Source of the DNA: DSWT01 sp035373625
GTDB taxonomy: Bacteria > Chloroflexota > Anaerolineae > B4-G1 > SLSP01
Reading direction: 5' to 3'
DNA: 64,000 bases
Assembly: GCA_035373625.1 (NCBI GenBank)
Contig: DAOSNS010000006.1
Coordinates: 1 to 64,000 of the forward strand
Below, piece by piece: positions 34,726-43,753 of this stretch; within the stretch, counting starts at the first letter, position 1, and every line of letters begins with the position of its first letter. The notes under the pieces are model-generated. The model did not search any database, was not told the DNA's origin, and saw only the letters and a list, made by a program, of their open reading frames with translations. A program made the position numbers and the translations under genes.

Positions 34726-35480
34726 GATTGCCCCTCGTTCAAAGCAGGCAAAACTTCGAGCGCGTGTTCGACGGCCTCCGCGACAAACGCCTCCACGCCG
34801 CCAACCTGCTCGATCAATGCCACTGCCGCCTCCCAATGGCGGACGTGCTGCTCGCGGACTTTTGCCAGTTCGGCGGCGTCTTTCCCACTGCGCGCCAGCA
34901 TCTCGAAAAACGATTCCGGAGAATCCCCTTTCAACAGCGGCAACCGCACGACGTCCCACATCCGCAAAAAGTCGGCGTGGGCGACATGCGTGAACACATC
35001 GGGCAACGGCGCTGTGCGCAGTTCGGCGGCCACGGCAGCAAAATCGACGAACAACGCGTGGCTCAACACGCTGAACGCTGTCAAGACCACGGCAGGTGGG
35101 ACAGGTATATCTTGCAATGAAGTCAGCCCCAGCAATTGCTGTAAACGCGCCCCCATTGCCTTCCACGGCTCATCTGCTGCCAGGTGGCACAGATAGCCAG
35201 TGACAAAAGCGCGTTCCTCGGGCGTTAGCTCCATCCAGGGGCGCGCCAGCAGGCGCTCACGCTGGGTGAGGAAATTCGCGCAACTCTTGGTGAACGCCGC
35301 ATCTCCATCTTCATCCACCCGGCCCACGAAGTGCGTGGTGCGGCGCGCAACGGCGGTGAAGCTGTTCACGTCCACTACCAGATTGCCCGTTAAAAATGCT
35401 CCGTACTCGGACAAATCAAACTGCGTCAGATGCGGGAAAACCCGCTCCGCAACCACCAAATGTGTCGTCAAAGGCGGCAT
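34722..35480 (-). CDS. Zinc-dependent phospholipase C-like protein
   Basis: A 252-aa alpha-helical protein. The beginning THLVVAERVFPHL, then GAFLTGNLVVDVNSF, TTHFV and GYLCHLAADEPW give the His/Asp pattern of the PF00882 zinc-dependent phospholipase C family. No signal peptide is seen, so a secreted phospholipase role is doubtful; many bacterial members are cytoplasmic with unknown substrate. GAGG precedes the ATG by about 8 nt. It is translationally coupled to the AlkZ-related gene downstream. Confidence 0.72.
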   Translation of the reverse strand: MPPLTTHLVVAERVFPHLTQFDLSEYGAFLTGNLVVDVNSFTAVARRTTHFVGRVDEDGDAAFTKSCANFLTQRERLLARPWMELTPEERAFVTGYLCHLAADEPWKAMGARLQQLLGLTSLQDIPVPPAVVLTAFSVLSHALFVDFAAVAAELRTAPLPDVFTHVAHADFLRMWDVVRLPLLKGDSPESFFEMLARSGKDAAELAKVREQHVRHWEAAVALIEQVGGVEAFVAEAVEHALEVLPALNEGQS

Positions 35481-35519
35481 CGACTCAACCTCTTATCCTG
35501 CATCCTGCCTCTTGCATCT

Positions 35520-36392
35520 TTATGCCGACCATTCCCGCTCCCACCCTACCGGCCCTTCCACCGGCCCGCCCAATTCCGCGTAGGCGCTCTCGACGTTCCA
35601 CGTGTGCGGGGTGGGATCGTCGCACGGACGAGGCAACGGCATATCGGCACACGCCGCGAGGGTTTCCGCCAGCGTGTGCCCCGCCGCCACCGCCGTCGTG
35701 ACCCGCGCCCGCAGTTCCGCCAGATATGCGCGATCCGCCGCGAGCCGGCGCTGAATCTCACCCGCGTCCGTCGTCGGCGCGCCGTGACCGGGAACCAGCA
35801 CACGGATTTCCAGTGTTGCCAGATGCGTCAACGTGTGCTCGTAGGCGATCAGACTGAGGACGAGGGGGATTTCGATGTCGCTGAGCATATCGGCGGCCCA
35901 GAGGGTGGCGCTTTCCGCGTGGTAGACGGCGCACTGATCCGGAGTATGGCCCGGCGCATGGAAGATACGCAGGCGCAGGTCGCCGAGGGTAAGCGTCAAT
36001 GCGGTATCGAAGACGTAGGTGGGGGTGGGGAGCATGAAAGGGCGCGCGCGCCGGATGTGCGCTTGCGCTTCCCAGACGCCGATCTGCCGGTACAGGTCCG
36101 CACCATGCTCGCGCAAAATGCGCAGGTAATCGGTGTGTGCGATGACCGTCACACCGGGGAAGTACTCCGGCCCCATGACGTGATCCCAATGCGCATGGGT
36201 GAGGACAATGGCACGTGGCGTCGCGCCCCTGTCGGCCACAAAACGCGCGATCTCTTCGATGGACTCCGGCGCGATGCCCGGATCAATCAGACAGGCCTCA
36301 TCTCCTGCCAGAAAAACGCCGCTGTTTGTGGCGAAGAGCGCGCTTTGCGTCACCCAGAGGTGGGACGTCAATTGTGTGAAGTGGATAGCCAT
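35520..36392 (-). CDS. MBL-fold metallo-hydrolase
   Basis: A 290-aa metallo-beta-lactamase-fold hydrolase with the metal motifs THAHWDH, GHTPDQ and LVPGHGAPT and the Asp in ACLIDPG. This is the glyoxalase-II-like subgroup with a helical C-terminus; the substrate is unknown. ATG at 36392 (MAIHFTQL) follows AGGGAAGG. The frame stays open to 36521, but that extension translates a dispersed repeat and is rejected. Confidence 0.88.
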   Translation of the reverse strand: MAIHFTQLTSHLWVTQSALFATNSGVFLAGDEACLIDPGIAPESIEEIARFVADRGATPRAIVLTHAHWDHVMGPEYFPGVTVIAHTDYLRILREHGADLYRQIGVWEAQAHIRRARPFMLPTPTYVFDTALTLTLGDLRLRIFHAPGHTPDQCAVYHAESATLWAADMLSDIEIPLVLSLIAYEHTLTHLATLEIRVLVPGHGAPTTDAGEIQRRLAADRAYLAELRARVTTAVAAGHTLAETLAACADMPLPRPCDDPTPHTWNVESAYAELGGPVEGPVGWEREWSA

Positions 36393-36446
36393 TCGTGTGT
36401 ACCTTCCCTGAACATAAACCGTTGATCTACGCAAATCTCCTATTGC

Positions 36447-36514
36447 ACCGCAGAGAGCGCAAAGTCCGCAGAGATTTATAGAATTTCTCCGCGCTCTCAG
36501 TGAACTCCGCGGTA
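36447..36514. repeat. CGCAGAG...CTCCGCGGT dispersed repeat (family C)
   Basis: Inverted ends ACCGCAGAG and CTCCGCGGT enclose AGATTTATAGAATTTCTCCG. The same theme occurs inside 5815-5935, 10149-10271 and 20856-20985, and at 32566 and 43655. It lies in the promoter region of the MBL gene. Confidence 0.6.
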
Positions 36515-36570
36515 AAAACAATCTTCGGAAAGTTCAATATCTCATTGACCAATACAGTATCTCCTAAAAA

Positions 36571-37251
36571 TCAGCGAAGATTCGTGTGATCCGCGGTTGC
36601 ATCTTTTACTCTCGGCGACTGCACCCCGCCCAATCGCGCCACTGCCGCGCGCACCGCATCGGGATCGGCGTTCCGCAGTGCCTGAGCAGGGGCGGGGCCG
36701 TCGCCCAACACGACGGACACGACACCCTCGCGGCACGGCACGGCCAGATCAACATGATACTCGCTTTCGCCTTCGCGGACAAGGTAATTCAGTTCCGGGA
36801 AGAAACCGCTCTCTTTGAGCGTCACATACAGACCTTCCGCGCCCGATACGTAGAGGTCGTTGAGTTCTTCGGCGGCGGCAAAGCGGTCCCAGGTGCTCTC
36901 GATGAATGTCACCCGTCGCCAGCGCAGGCTCAGGATAGGGGGATCGCGGCGGATGAGCGGGCCGATTTGCAGCTTGTAGTAAGGAGCGTCGGCGCGGGGA
37001 TGGTCAGGCTCGTCGGGAAACAGGTCACGTCGCCGCACCAGCTCGTGCCCGCGCACTTCGGCATACCAGTGAATGGCCCACTTCTCGGCGTCGAACGCCG
37101 TGGTGAAGTAGAAAGCCAGCACTGCCGCATCGGTCGTCGAAGCCGGCGCGTGGGCGACCGGGATGCGATACCAGCCCTCGTCACGGGCCAGTTCAAAATC
37201 GCGTGGATTGTTCATCACCCCTACCAACACCCGATCGGCTGCATGAAACAT
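36571..37251 (-). CDS. Conserved hypothetical protein, 226 aa
   Basis: I do not recognise the family. The sequence is well formed and soluble: MFHAADRVLVGVMNNPRDF at the start, a Trp/Tyr/Arg-rich middle (WAIHWYAEVRGHELVRRRDLF, LSLRWRRVTFIESTWDRF) and an acidic-hydrophobic end with YHVDLAVPCREGVVSV. The latter loosely recalls the D...E-x-K core of PD-(D/E)XK nucleases but lacks a clear E-x-K. GGAGG lies 6 nt before the ATG. It stands alone between a repeat and the asparaginase gene. Confidence 0.6.
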   Translation of the reverse strand: MFHAADRVLVGVMNNPRDFELARDEGWYRIPVAHAPASTTDAAVLAFYFTTAFDAEKWAIHWYAEVRGHELVRRRDLFPDEPDHPRADAPYYKLQIGPLIRRDPPILSLRWRRVTFIESTWDRFAAAEELNDLYVSGAEGLYVTLKESGFFPELNYLVREGESEYHVDLAVPCREGVVSVVLGDGPAPAQALRNADPDAVRAAVARLGGVQSPRVKDATADHTNLR

Positions 37252-37272
37252 CAGGCACCTCCTGCAAAATAG

Positions 37273-37330
37273 TCAGCAGATTTAGCGGATTAAGCAGATG
37301 AACTTATTCCTAATCCGCTAAATCTGCTGA
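37273..37330. repeat. Perfect 20-bp palindromic AATCTGCT repeat, copy 4
   Basis: Arms TCAGCAGATTTAGCGGATTA (37273-37292) and its exact inverse (37311-37330) around an 18-nt loop. The right arm supplies the last codons and stop of the asparaginase gene (Asp-Gln-Gln-Ile-stop). As a minus-strand transcript it forms a strong terminal hairpin. Confidence 0.88.
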
Positions 37331-38271
37331 TCAATTTTCTCCCAACGTTCTTTGAGTGGAACGTGAAGGCGTGGGACTTCGGCGGGGGCGTCCATTGTAT
37401 CGGCGAAGTAGAGATACTTCACATCGGGACGGCTACTGAAGCCCACGTGGTTGCCGGCGCGGTCCACGGCGATGAAGTTCATCCCGCTCAGGTAGCGCCC
37501 GCCCAGGTCGTTCAGGTCGGCCATCGCCCGCTGTCCGGCTTCGATGACCGAAAGCCCCATTTTCATATAAAACACGATGCTGTGCGCCGTCGCCGCGCGG
37601 ATTGCCATCTCGCCCGTGCCGGTGCAGGCCGCCGCGCCATAGCGGTTGTCTGCATACAACCCCGCACCGATGATCGGCGAATCGCCGATCCGCCCCGGAT
37701 ATTTCCACGCCCAGCCGCTTGTACTTACGCCCACCGCGAGGTTGCCCCGCGCATCCTGTGCGATGAAGTTAGTCGTGCCGCGCGCCCGCTCGGGATCCGT
37801 GGCGATTTCGACATAGCGCCACAAATCCGATTGCTCCGCGAGGTGCGCCAACACATCGGGGGGGAGGTCTTCGCGGAGACGTTGCTCCCATACGGCACGC
37901 GCCGCTTCGGTGAGCAACTCGCGCCGCTCGAAGCCCATCTCTGCCGCAAAACGCATCGCCCCCTCGCCCACCAGGAACACGTGCGGCAGTTTTTCCAGCA
38001 CTTTGCGCGCCACCGAAATGGGGTGGGGATAGCCCTTGAGCGCGCCCACCGCGCCGCCGGTCAGATTGCTGCCGTCCATGATCGCGGCGTCCAACTCGAC
38101 TTCACCGAGCAAATTTGGGTAGCCGCCGTAGCCCACCGAATGATCGTCAGGGTTGGCTTCCACCAGGCGGATGCCTGTTTCCACGGCATCCAGCGCCGAT
38201 CCGCCATCCCGTAACACCTGCATCGCTGCTTCAATGCCCACGCTGCCATTCTGACTGGTAAAGATGAACAT
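37318..38271 (-). CDS. N4-(beta-N-acetylglucosaminyl)-L-asparaginase / isoaspartyl peptidase-type Ntn-hydrolase
   Basis: A 317-aa type 2 asparaginase-fold Ntn-hydrolase. It has ALDAVETGIRLVEANPDDHSVG, GAVGALKGYPHPISVARKV and, after the cleavage site, AVGVSTSGWAWKYPGRIGDS and PIIGAGLYADN, closest to glycosylasparaginase. Precursor autocleavage probably occurs at Gly|Thr in RGTTNFIA, which lacks the usual His-Asp before the Thr. GAGGA lies 8 nt before the ATG at 38271. The final residues DQQI come from a dispersed repeat. It may act on Asn-linked sugar remnants or isoaspartyl peptides; cytoplasmic, no signal peptide. Confidence 0.85.
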   Translation of the reverse strand: MFIFTSQNGSVGIEAAMQVLRDGGSALDAVETGIRLVEANPDDHSVGYGGYPNLLGEVELDAAIMDGSNLTGGAVGALKGYPHPISVARKVLEKLPHVFLVGEGAMRFAAEMGFERRELLTEAARAVWEQRLREDLPPDVLAHLAEQSDLWRYVEIATDPERARGTTNFIAQDARGNLAVGVSTSGWAWKYPGRIGDSPIIGAGLYADNRYGAAACTGTGEMAIRAATAHSIVFYMKMGLSVIEAGQRAMADLNDLGGRYLSGMNFIAVDRAGNHVGFSSRPDVKYLYFADTMDAPAEVPRLHVPLKERWEKIDQQI

Positions 38272-38364
38272 TTTGGGTATCCTCTGCAAGTAGATCGGAG
38301 TCCGCAGCTTGTTGGGGATCTGCGGGCGAACCTTGAACAGGTTTGGGATTCCACTGTACCGCCA

Positions 38365-38526
38365 CTAAAGAGCAGTTGCACCGCCCATCCCCAACACGAG
38401 TGGGATGAACCGCACGAGATACGCTTTGATCCCGATGTCCAGGTTGTTTTGCCACCCGGCCGATGTCACACCATAGTCGGCCCGGCGCCTTCGGGTAAGC
38501 CAGATCACGGCCAGCGGAATGTCCAT
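38365..38526 (-). pseudogene. Fragment resembling the N-terminal part of a CPBP-type membrane protease gene
   Basis: A 53-codon frame from ATG 38526 to TAG 38365, without a clear ribosome site. It contains RRRRADYGVTSAGWQNNLDIG followed by a hydrophobic stretch. The 'R-x-x-YG-(L/V)-T-x-x-(G/N)-W-x-x-N(L)' pattern is typical of the region before the catalytic helices of CPBP intramembrane proteases. The EExxR and HxxxN motifs are missing, so it is either a decayed remnant or a stand-alone small protein. The assignment is tentative. Confidence 0.35.
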
Positions 38527-38570
38527 CTAAAATCCGTTCGATCCGTTGACATTAAACACCGTAGCTCCCG

Positions 38571-41141
38571 CTACGGTTCGCTCAACGCACGGTGAATGAC
38601 ATGGGCCAAAGTGTCGGCATCGAAAGGCTTGTGGACGACATCGTAAAAGCCGGCGGCTTTCAAGGCCCGGATGCCAATCTGCATGGTGTAACCGGTGATG
38701 GCAAGCACTTTGCGGGTCGCCGGCAAACGCTTGAGTTCGTTGAGCAACGCCTCTCCCCCCATCTCCGGCATGATCAGATCGGTAATCACCAGCGCAATGT
38801 CAGGAGAAGTGCGAAACAGAGTCAATGCCTCACGCCCGTTCGTCGCCGTCAACACACGATACCCCAGTTCGGCAAGCATGCTTTTTCCGGCTTCGCGCAG
38901 ATTGGCGTTATCTTCAACCAACAGAATCAGTTCGCCGTGTCCCAACGGGACGGTTGTCGCCCCCGGTGCCGGTTCCTCAACCTCGGTTGCCGACGCCGGC
39001 AGGTAGATGCGGAACGTTGTCCCCTTTCCCACTTCTGTCTCCACGCCGATATAGCCATCGTGCTGGCGGATGATGCCGTAAACCTGCGCCAGCCCCAGGC
39101 CGGTACCTTTGCCGGCCTCTTTGGTGGTGAAGAACGGTTCGAACAAATGTGCCCGCACCGAATCGGTCATCCCAATACCGGTATCGGCGACGGTCAGGCA
39201 AATCCAAGCCGGGTTGGGGGAGCGCTCCCTCGAACCTTCGATGGCCCGCGTCATCTCCGGCAACGGTGGCAGGGCGCCGGCGGGCAAATAGAGACGTTCT
39301 AATCCGATGCGCAAGGTGCCCCCGCCCGGCATGGCATCGCGCGCGTTGAGCGCCAGGTTGGTCAACGCTTGTTGGATACGCCCTGGGTCGGCCTCGACAA
39401 TGAATTTCCCCGGGCCAACCTCCAACGCGATATGGATGTTTTCGGGAATGGTGCGGCGGAGGATGGCGAACACCTCTCCGATGAGGGCCGCCAGATCCAA
39501 CGGCTGCCGTTCGATTAACGAACGACTGCTGAAGTCGAGGATTTGTTGGACCAGGTCGGTGGCCTTGTGGGCTTCGCCGACGATGGTATTCAGGTAGGAA
39601 AGCACAGCAGCGGGAACGTCGGGTTTGCGCATCCCCAATTGGGCATAGAGGATGATCGTCGTCAACAAGTTACGGAAATCGTGCGCGATGCCAGCCGCCA
39701 GTTGTCCCACGGCGGCCAGACGCTCTTGGCGGCGCAGCCGTTCTTCCATTTCCTTGCGTTCGGAAATATCGCGCACGATAGAGAAGGCCAGCTCGCGCTC
39801 GCCCACCCGTAATGGGGAGGTGGTGACTTCAATCGGCACGCGCACGCCATCACTGCGCACATCTATCCCCTCGAAGGGCATGCCCTTGTACCGGCTGAGT
39901 TCGTTCTGAATCACATGGCCTCTGACCCCCCGGCACTCCGGGGCTTGTAGATCGGGGATAGTCATATTCAGCAACGCCTCGCGGGTGTAGCCGAGCATTT
40001 CACAGGCGCGCCGGTTGGCGTCGAGGATATGGTCATCCAAATCTTGAATGAAGATAGCGTCGCTGGCCTGATCGAACAAGGCGTGGAAATAGGCTTCGCT
40101 TTCCCGCAACGCAGCCTCGATTTGGGCGCGCATGGCAAGTTCTTGTTGCAGTTTCTGATACAGCCGGGCATTCTCCAGCGCGATCGCGGCGTGATAGGCA
40201 AAAGCGCGCAGCGTGGCCGCATGCGCAGGAGTGAAAAAGTTCGGCGTCGCTTTGTCCAGGTTCAAAAAGCCGACGACCACGCCGCGCACGATGATCGGCG
40301 CGCCCACATACGACCGCAACCAGCTCACTTCCGGCAACCGCACCCAACCGGCATACAGTTCTGTGTCGGGAATAACCAGCGGCGCACCGGTCTCGATCAT
40401 CTGTCGCAGGTTGGCCGTTTGCTGTAAATCGAAGACGACGTTGGAGACATACGCCTCCAGTCCCATACGCTCATAGCCGCGCCAGCGCACGATCCGCGCC
40501 TGCCCGTCTTCGATGAGCATGATGTTCACGGCGTCATTGGGAATCACGCGGCTCACCTGTTCCAGCAGATGATCCAATACGGCGTCGGGGTCCAGGGAAC
40601 TGCTGAGGACCGTGGCGGCTTCAACCAGCGCTTGATATTTCTCCAGACTTGCCTGCAACGCCTCCTGTGCGCGCATGCGCTCGGTCACATCAAGGTACAG
40701 CCACAAATGGCCGTGACATTCTCCGTCAAGGAAAATCGGTATATAATCACGCTCCCACACTTGTCCATCGGCCAGGTACAAAACTTCGTTGTGCACCATC
40801 TCCCGCGCTGCCAGCCGCGCTTCGATGCCCTGGACAAAGCCCTCAGGGTCGCGGAACATGGTTTTGACATGCTGAGCGGCGGCGGCGCAATCGGCGCCGA
40901 TGATGGCTTGAGGGCCGGGCAAGTTGAACAGGCGACAAAATGCCTGGTTGACGTACAACACATGCCGCATCGCATCTTCAAATAAGACACCTAACCTTAG
41001 ACTGTCCATCAATGCGGTGAAGCGTACCAGGCTTTCACGCAGCTCGGATTCGATCTGCGCTTTCTCCAGCTCGGCGACACGGTCACGCAATGCCTGGATT
41101 TCGGCGGGCCCGGTTTCGCGGGTCAGATCTTCGTCGCTCAT
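38571..41141 (-). CDS. PAS-GAF-PAS hybrid histidine kinase with C-terminal receiver
   Basis: An 856-aa soluble hybrid kinase: coiled coil (~10-40), PAS (~40-155), GAF (~165-320), PAS with PAC (~345-465), HisKA with phospho-His in AAGIAHDFRNLLTTI, HATPase_c (NLALNARDAMPGGG, ADTGIGMTDSV, GTGLGLAQVYGIIRQHDG) and a complete receiver (LILLVEDNANLREAG, ALVITDLIMPEMGG, LAITGYT, VVHKPFDADTL). This NtrB/FixL-like core plus receiver suggests an internal His-to-Asp transfer. GGGAGG precedes the ATG. It is transcribed divergently from the membrane kinase gene at 41297. Confidence 0.93.
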   Translation of the reverse strand: MSDEDLTRETGPAEIQALRDRVAELEKAQIESELRESLVRFTALMDSLRLGVLFEDAMRHVLYVNQAFCRLFNLPGPQAIIGADCAAAAQHVKTMFRDPEGFVQGIEARLAAREMVHNEVLYLADGQVWERDYIPIFLDGECHGHLWLYLDVTERMRAQEALQASLEKYQALVEAATVLSSSLDPDAVLDHLLEQVSRVIPNDAVNIMLIEDGQARIVRWRGYERMGLEAYVSNVVFDLQQTANLRQMIETGAPLVIPDTELYAGWVRLPEVSWLRSYVGAPIIVRGVVVGFLNLDKATPNFFTPAHAATLRAFAYHAAIALENARLYQKLQQELAMRAQIEAALRESEAYFHALFDQASDAIFIQDLDDHILDANRRACEMLGYTREALLNMTIPDLQAPECRGVRGHVIQNELSRYKGMPFEGIDVRSDGVRVPIEVTTSPLRVGERELAFSIVRDISERKEMEERLRRQERLAAVGQLAAGIAHDFRNLLTTIILYAQLGMRKPDVPAAVLSYLNTIVGEAHKATDLVQQILDFSSRSLIERQPLDLAALIGEVFAILRRTIPENIHIALEVGPGKFIVEADPGRIQQALTNLALNARDAMPGGGTLRIGLERLYLPAGALPPLPEMTRAIEGSRERSPNPAWICLTVADTGIGMTDSVRAHLFEPFFTTKEAGKGTGLGLAQVYGIIRQHDGYIGVETEVGKGTTFRIYLPASATEVEEPAPGATTVPLGHGELILLVEDNANLREAGKSMLAELGYRVLTATNGREALTLFRTSPDIALVITDLIMPEMGGEALLNELKRLPATRKVLAITGYTMQIGIRALKAAGFYDVVHKPFDADTLAHVIHRALSEP

Positions 41142-41204
41142 AACGCGCCTCCCGTGATGAGCAGGTTTTTTTCAGGAAGCTCTCTCAGTTACATTCTGGG
41201 GCTT

Positions 41205-41220
41205 AGAATGATAAGGCCCT
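41205..41220 (+). repeat. Solo terminal repeat of MITE family D
   Basis: AGAATGATAAGGCCCT, identical to the right terminal repeat of the element at 43754-43883. It abuts the -35 box of the promoter at 41222-41249. Confidence 0.65.
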
Positions 41221-41221
41221 G

Positions 41222-41249
41222 TTGCATTCTTTACCGCCTCGTCTATACT
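41222..41249 (+). promoter_or_regulatory. Promoter of the membrane kinase gene
   Basis: TTGCAT (41222-41227), a 16-nt spacer and TATACT (41244-41249), with the start codon at 41297. The same TTGCAT-16-TATACT arrangement occurs at 57511-57538, also next to a family D end. Confidence 0.6.
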
Positions 41250-41296
41250 TAAATTATACGGAGTTGTTCTTACTTTGCCAGTGAGCATAATCAGGT

Positions 41297-43186
41297 ATGG
41301 ATAAGCGATTTTCCTCGGCCCTCTCGACGCCGCAGAGCCGGACATTGGTGGAATATGAGTTGTGCCTCAGCCTGGAGTGGCTGTGTCGGCTGCGCTGGAT
41401 CGCAGGCGCGGGTGTGATCCTGGCGACGTGGTTCGCGCGCCTGGCGCTGGGGTTGGAGCTGGCCGTGATGCCGTTGACGGTGATCGGCGTTGGCATCCTG
41501 GTCTACAATGTGTTGTTCATCCGCTGGCTTAACCGTTTGACATGCGATTTGAGTGGCGCGAACGTGCCCGCGCGTACCCAGGCCCGTGCGCAGATTGCTG
41601 CCGATTGGATCGCCATCATCCTGCTTATTCATTATTCCGGCGGCATCGAAAGCCCGGCCATCTTATACTTTTTCTTCCACATCATCCTGGCGACGATTTT
41701 GCTTTCTGTGCATGAAGCCTATTTCGTTGCGGGATTGGCGATTGTGTTGGTCGGTGGACTCGCGGGGTTGGAGTACGGAGGGTGGATTCCCCATGTCACG
41801 GTCGGTGGGTTGCTGCCCGTTCCGCTTTATGCGCGACCGCTATATGTGGGCAGCGCGTTGGTCTTTTTTGCCAGCGCGGTCATCGGCTCCGTTTACCTGG
41901 CAACACGCACGACCGGCCGCCTGCGCAAGCGTGAGGCCGAAATCGTGGCGCTGAGCCAGGATTTACAGCGTGCCTACAATCGCCTGCACATGCTTTATGA
42001 GAGCGCGCAGACCGTCAACTCGACGTTGGAGCTGCAAGAAGTGCTCGACCGTCTGACGCGCAGTACGGCTGAGGTGATGGGCGTGAAAGCCTGCACCATC
42101 CGTCTGCTGGAGGCCGGAGGACAAAGCCTGTGCCTCGCCAGCACTTACGGGCTGCCGGACGCCTATTTCCAGAAAGGCTGCCTGCTGGTGGATCAGAACC
42201 CCTTAGTTCGTGAAGTGCTCACGGGCAAAGTTGTCGCCGTGGATGATATTGCCGGCGATACGCGATTGCAATATCCCGAAGCCGCGTTGGCCGAGGGCAT
42301 TCATGCCATATTGACCGCGCCGCTGATCGGGCATCAGGGGCCGCTGGGCATCATCCGTGTATATTGTGAAAAGCCATACTGTTTCAGCGATGACGACAAA
42401 CAGTATCTTGCCACCGTCGCCAGCCACGGGAGCATTGCCCTCGAAAACGCGCTGGCCTACGCCGCGTTGCGCGACCTCGACGCCGCCAAGCGCAAATTCA
42501 TTCTGACGGTCACGCACGAATTGCGCTCACCGGTGGGTGTGGTGCGCAGCCTGCTGCGCACGCTGGCGGGCGGTTACGCGGGCGCGCTCACCGATGTTCA
42601 GGCGGATATGATCGCCCGCGCCCTGCGGCGCACCGATTTTCTGCAAACGCTCATTGATGACCTTTTGGACCTGGCGGCCGGCAAAGCCGGATTGCGTATG
42701 GAAGAAACTCTGCAGTCGGTCAATCTGAACCAGATCATCACGCGCGTAATTGAACGTTACACCGTCCCGGCGGCAGAAAAACATCTCACATTGCAATTGG
42801 ATTTGCCCGATGTGCCGTTGCACATCATGGGGGTCGCCGAGCAACTTGACCGGGCCTTCAACAATCTGGTCTCCAACGCCGTGAAATATACTCCCGCGGA
42901 GGGACAAATCACGGTGCGCTTGCAAGAAGTAGAAGGGCAGGCGCAATGCACCATCAGCGACACCGGCATTGGCATCCCGGAGGAAGCGCAACCGCATCTG
43001 TTCGAGGAGTTTTACCGCGCGCCCAACGCCAAAACGCAGGTCAAAGAGGGCACCGGCCTGGGATTGGTGATCACGAAAGACATCCTTACCCGCTATGGAT
43101 GCACGATTCGGGTCAAAAGTGGATTGGGGGAGGGGACTACGTTCACCGTCGCCTGCCCCTTGGCCCCAGAAGAATCATCCGACTAA
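41297..43186 (+). CDS. Membrane sensor histidine kinase with GAF domain
   Basis: A 629-aa kinase. Residues ~25-205 hold about six transmembrane segments (for example VILATWFARLALGLELAVMP, ALVFFASAVIGSVYLA) with no large extracellular loop. A coiled coil follows, then GAF (~235-390), HisKA with phospho-His in TVTHELRSPVGVV, and HATPase_c (FNNLVSNAVKYTP, SDTGIGIPEEAQ, GTGLGLVITKDIL). The membrane part may sense a lipid-soluble or membrane signal. Only a weak ribosome site (TCAGG) precedes the ATG. The response regulator at 43274 follows on the same strand 87 nt later and is the likely partner. Confidence 0.92.
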   Translation: MDKRFSSALSTPQSRTLVEYELCLSLEWLCRLRWIAGAGVILATWFARLALGLELAVMPLTVIGVGILVYNVLFIRWLNRLTCDLSGANVPARTQARAQIAADWIAIILLIHYSGGIESPAILYFFFHIILATILLSVHEAYFVAGLAIVLVGGLAGLEYGGWIPHVTVGGLLPVPLYARPLYVGSALVFFASAVIGSVYLATRTTGRLRKREAEIVALSQDLQRAYNRLHMLYESAQTVNSTLELQEVLDRLTRSTAEVMGVKACTIRLLEAGGQSLCLASTYGLPDAYFQKGCLLVDQNPLVREVLTGKVVAVDDIAGDTRLQYPEAALAEGIHAILTAPLIGHQGPLGIIRVYCEKPYCFSDDDKQYLATVASHGSIALENALAYAALRDLDAAKRKFILTVTHELRSPVGVVRSLLRTLAGGYAGALTDVQADMIARALRRTDFLQTLIDDLLDLAAGKAGLRMEETLQSVNLNQIITRVIERYTVPAAEKHLTLQLDLPDVPLHIMGVAEQLDRAFNNLVSNAVKYTPAEGQITVRLQEVEGQAQCTISDTGIGIPEEAQPHLFEEFYRAPNAKTQVKEGTGLGLVITKDILTRYGCTIRVKSGLGEGTTFTVACPLAPEESSD

Positions 43187-43273
43187 AGATAAGCATTGCG
43201 TGAGGTGCTGTTTTTTGACAGGATTTGTGGGGTTGAGAAGAGCTTGGTAACAGACTTTTAGGGAGGAAAAACT

Positions 43274-43654
43274 ATGGCGAAAAAAACTGTTCTCATTGTG
43301 GATGACGATCCTGACATCGTCCTGGCAAACCGGCTGGTGTTGGAAAGCGCCGGCTATGCTGTTGAAGAGGCCGCGAGCGGTGAAGAGTGCCTGGCAAAAA
43401 TGCGGGCGCACCTGCCCGACCTGGTATTGATGGATGTGATGATGGCGAATCCATTGGACGGCTATCACACCACCCAGCAGATTTCCGACGACCCACAACT
43501 GCGCCGGGTGCCTATCTTGATGGTCTCCTCCATCACCACATCGCAGTACGCGGCAGCGTTCCCCACCGATCAGTTCCTGGACATCCGCGAGTTCATTTCC
43601 AAGCCGGTGGAGCCGGAGGTGTTGCTGACGAAGATCAACCAGCATATACTTTAG
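43274..43654 (+). CDS. Single-domain response regulator
   Basis: A 126-aa CheY-like receiver: acidic cluster in VLIVDDDPD, phospho-Asp in LVLMDVMMANPLDG, Ser in ILMVSSIT and Lys in FISKPVEP. The active-site residues are complete. The loop after the phospho-Asp is longer than in CheY. GGGAGG precedes the ATG. It lies downstream of the membrane kinase gene; no output domain, so it probably acts through protein contact or a phosphorelay. Confidence 0.93.
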   Translation: MAKKTVLIVDDDPDIVLANRLVLESAGYAVEEAASGEECLAKMRAHLPDLVLMDVMMANPLDGYHTTQQISDDPQLRRVPILMVSSITTSQYAAAFPTDQFLDIREFISKPVEPEVLLTKINQHIL

Positions 43655-43720
43655 CCACAGAGAACACAGAGAGCACTGAGAGATTTAAGAAATTTCTGCG
43701 GACTCTGTGTGCTCTGTGGT
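43655..43720. repeat. CCACAGAG...CTCTGTGG palindromic repeat (family C)
   Basis: Inverted arms of about 17 bp (CCACAGAGAACACAGAG and CTCTGTGTGCTCTGTGG) begin at the base after the response-regulator stop. A transcript of the regulator would end in a strong hairpin. Confidence 0.75.
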
Positions 43721-43753
43721 GAAAAAAAGCGTCAACTTCTAAGGGGAAGACTA

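Noticed and set aside
34725..35166. N-terminal extension of the AlkZ-related gene
   Set aside because: It lies entirely over the phospholipase-like gene in another frame. The GTG at 34725 with GTGA coupling gives the natural start.
36393..36521. N-terminal extension of the MBL-fold hydrolase
   Set aside because: The added residues are encoded by a dispersed CGCAGAG repeat. The ATG at 36392 has a ribosome site and fits the family.
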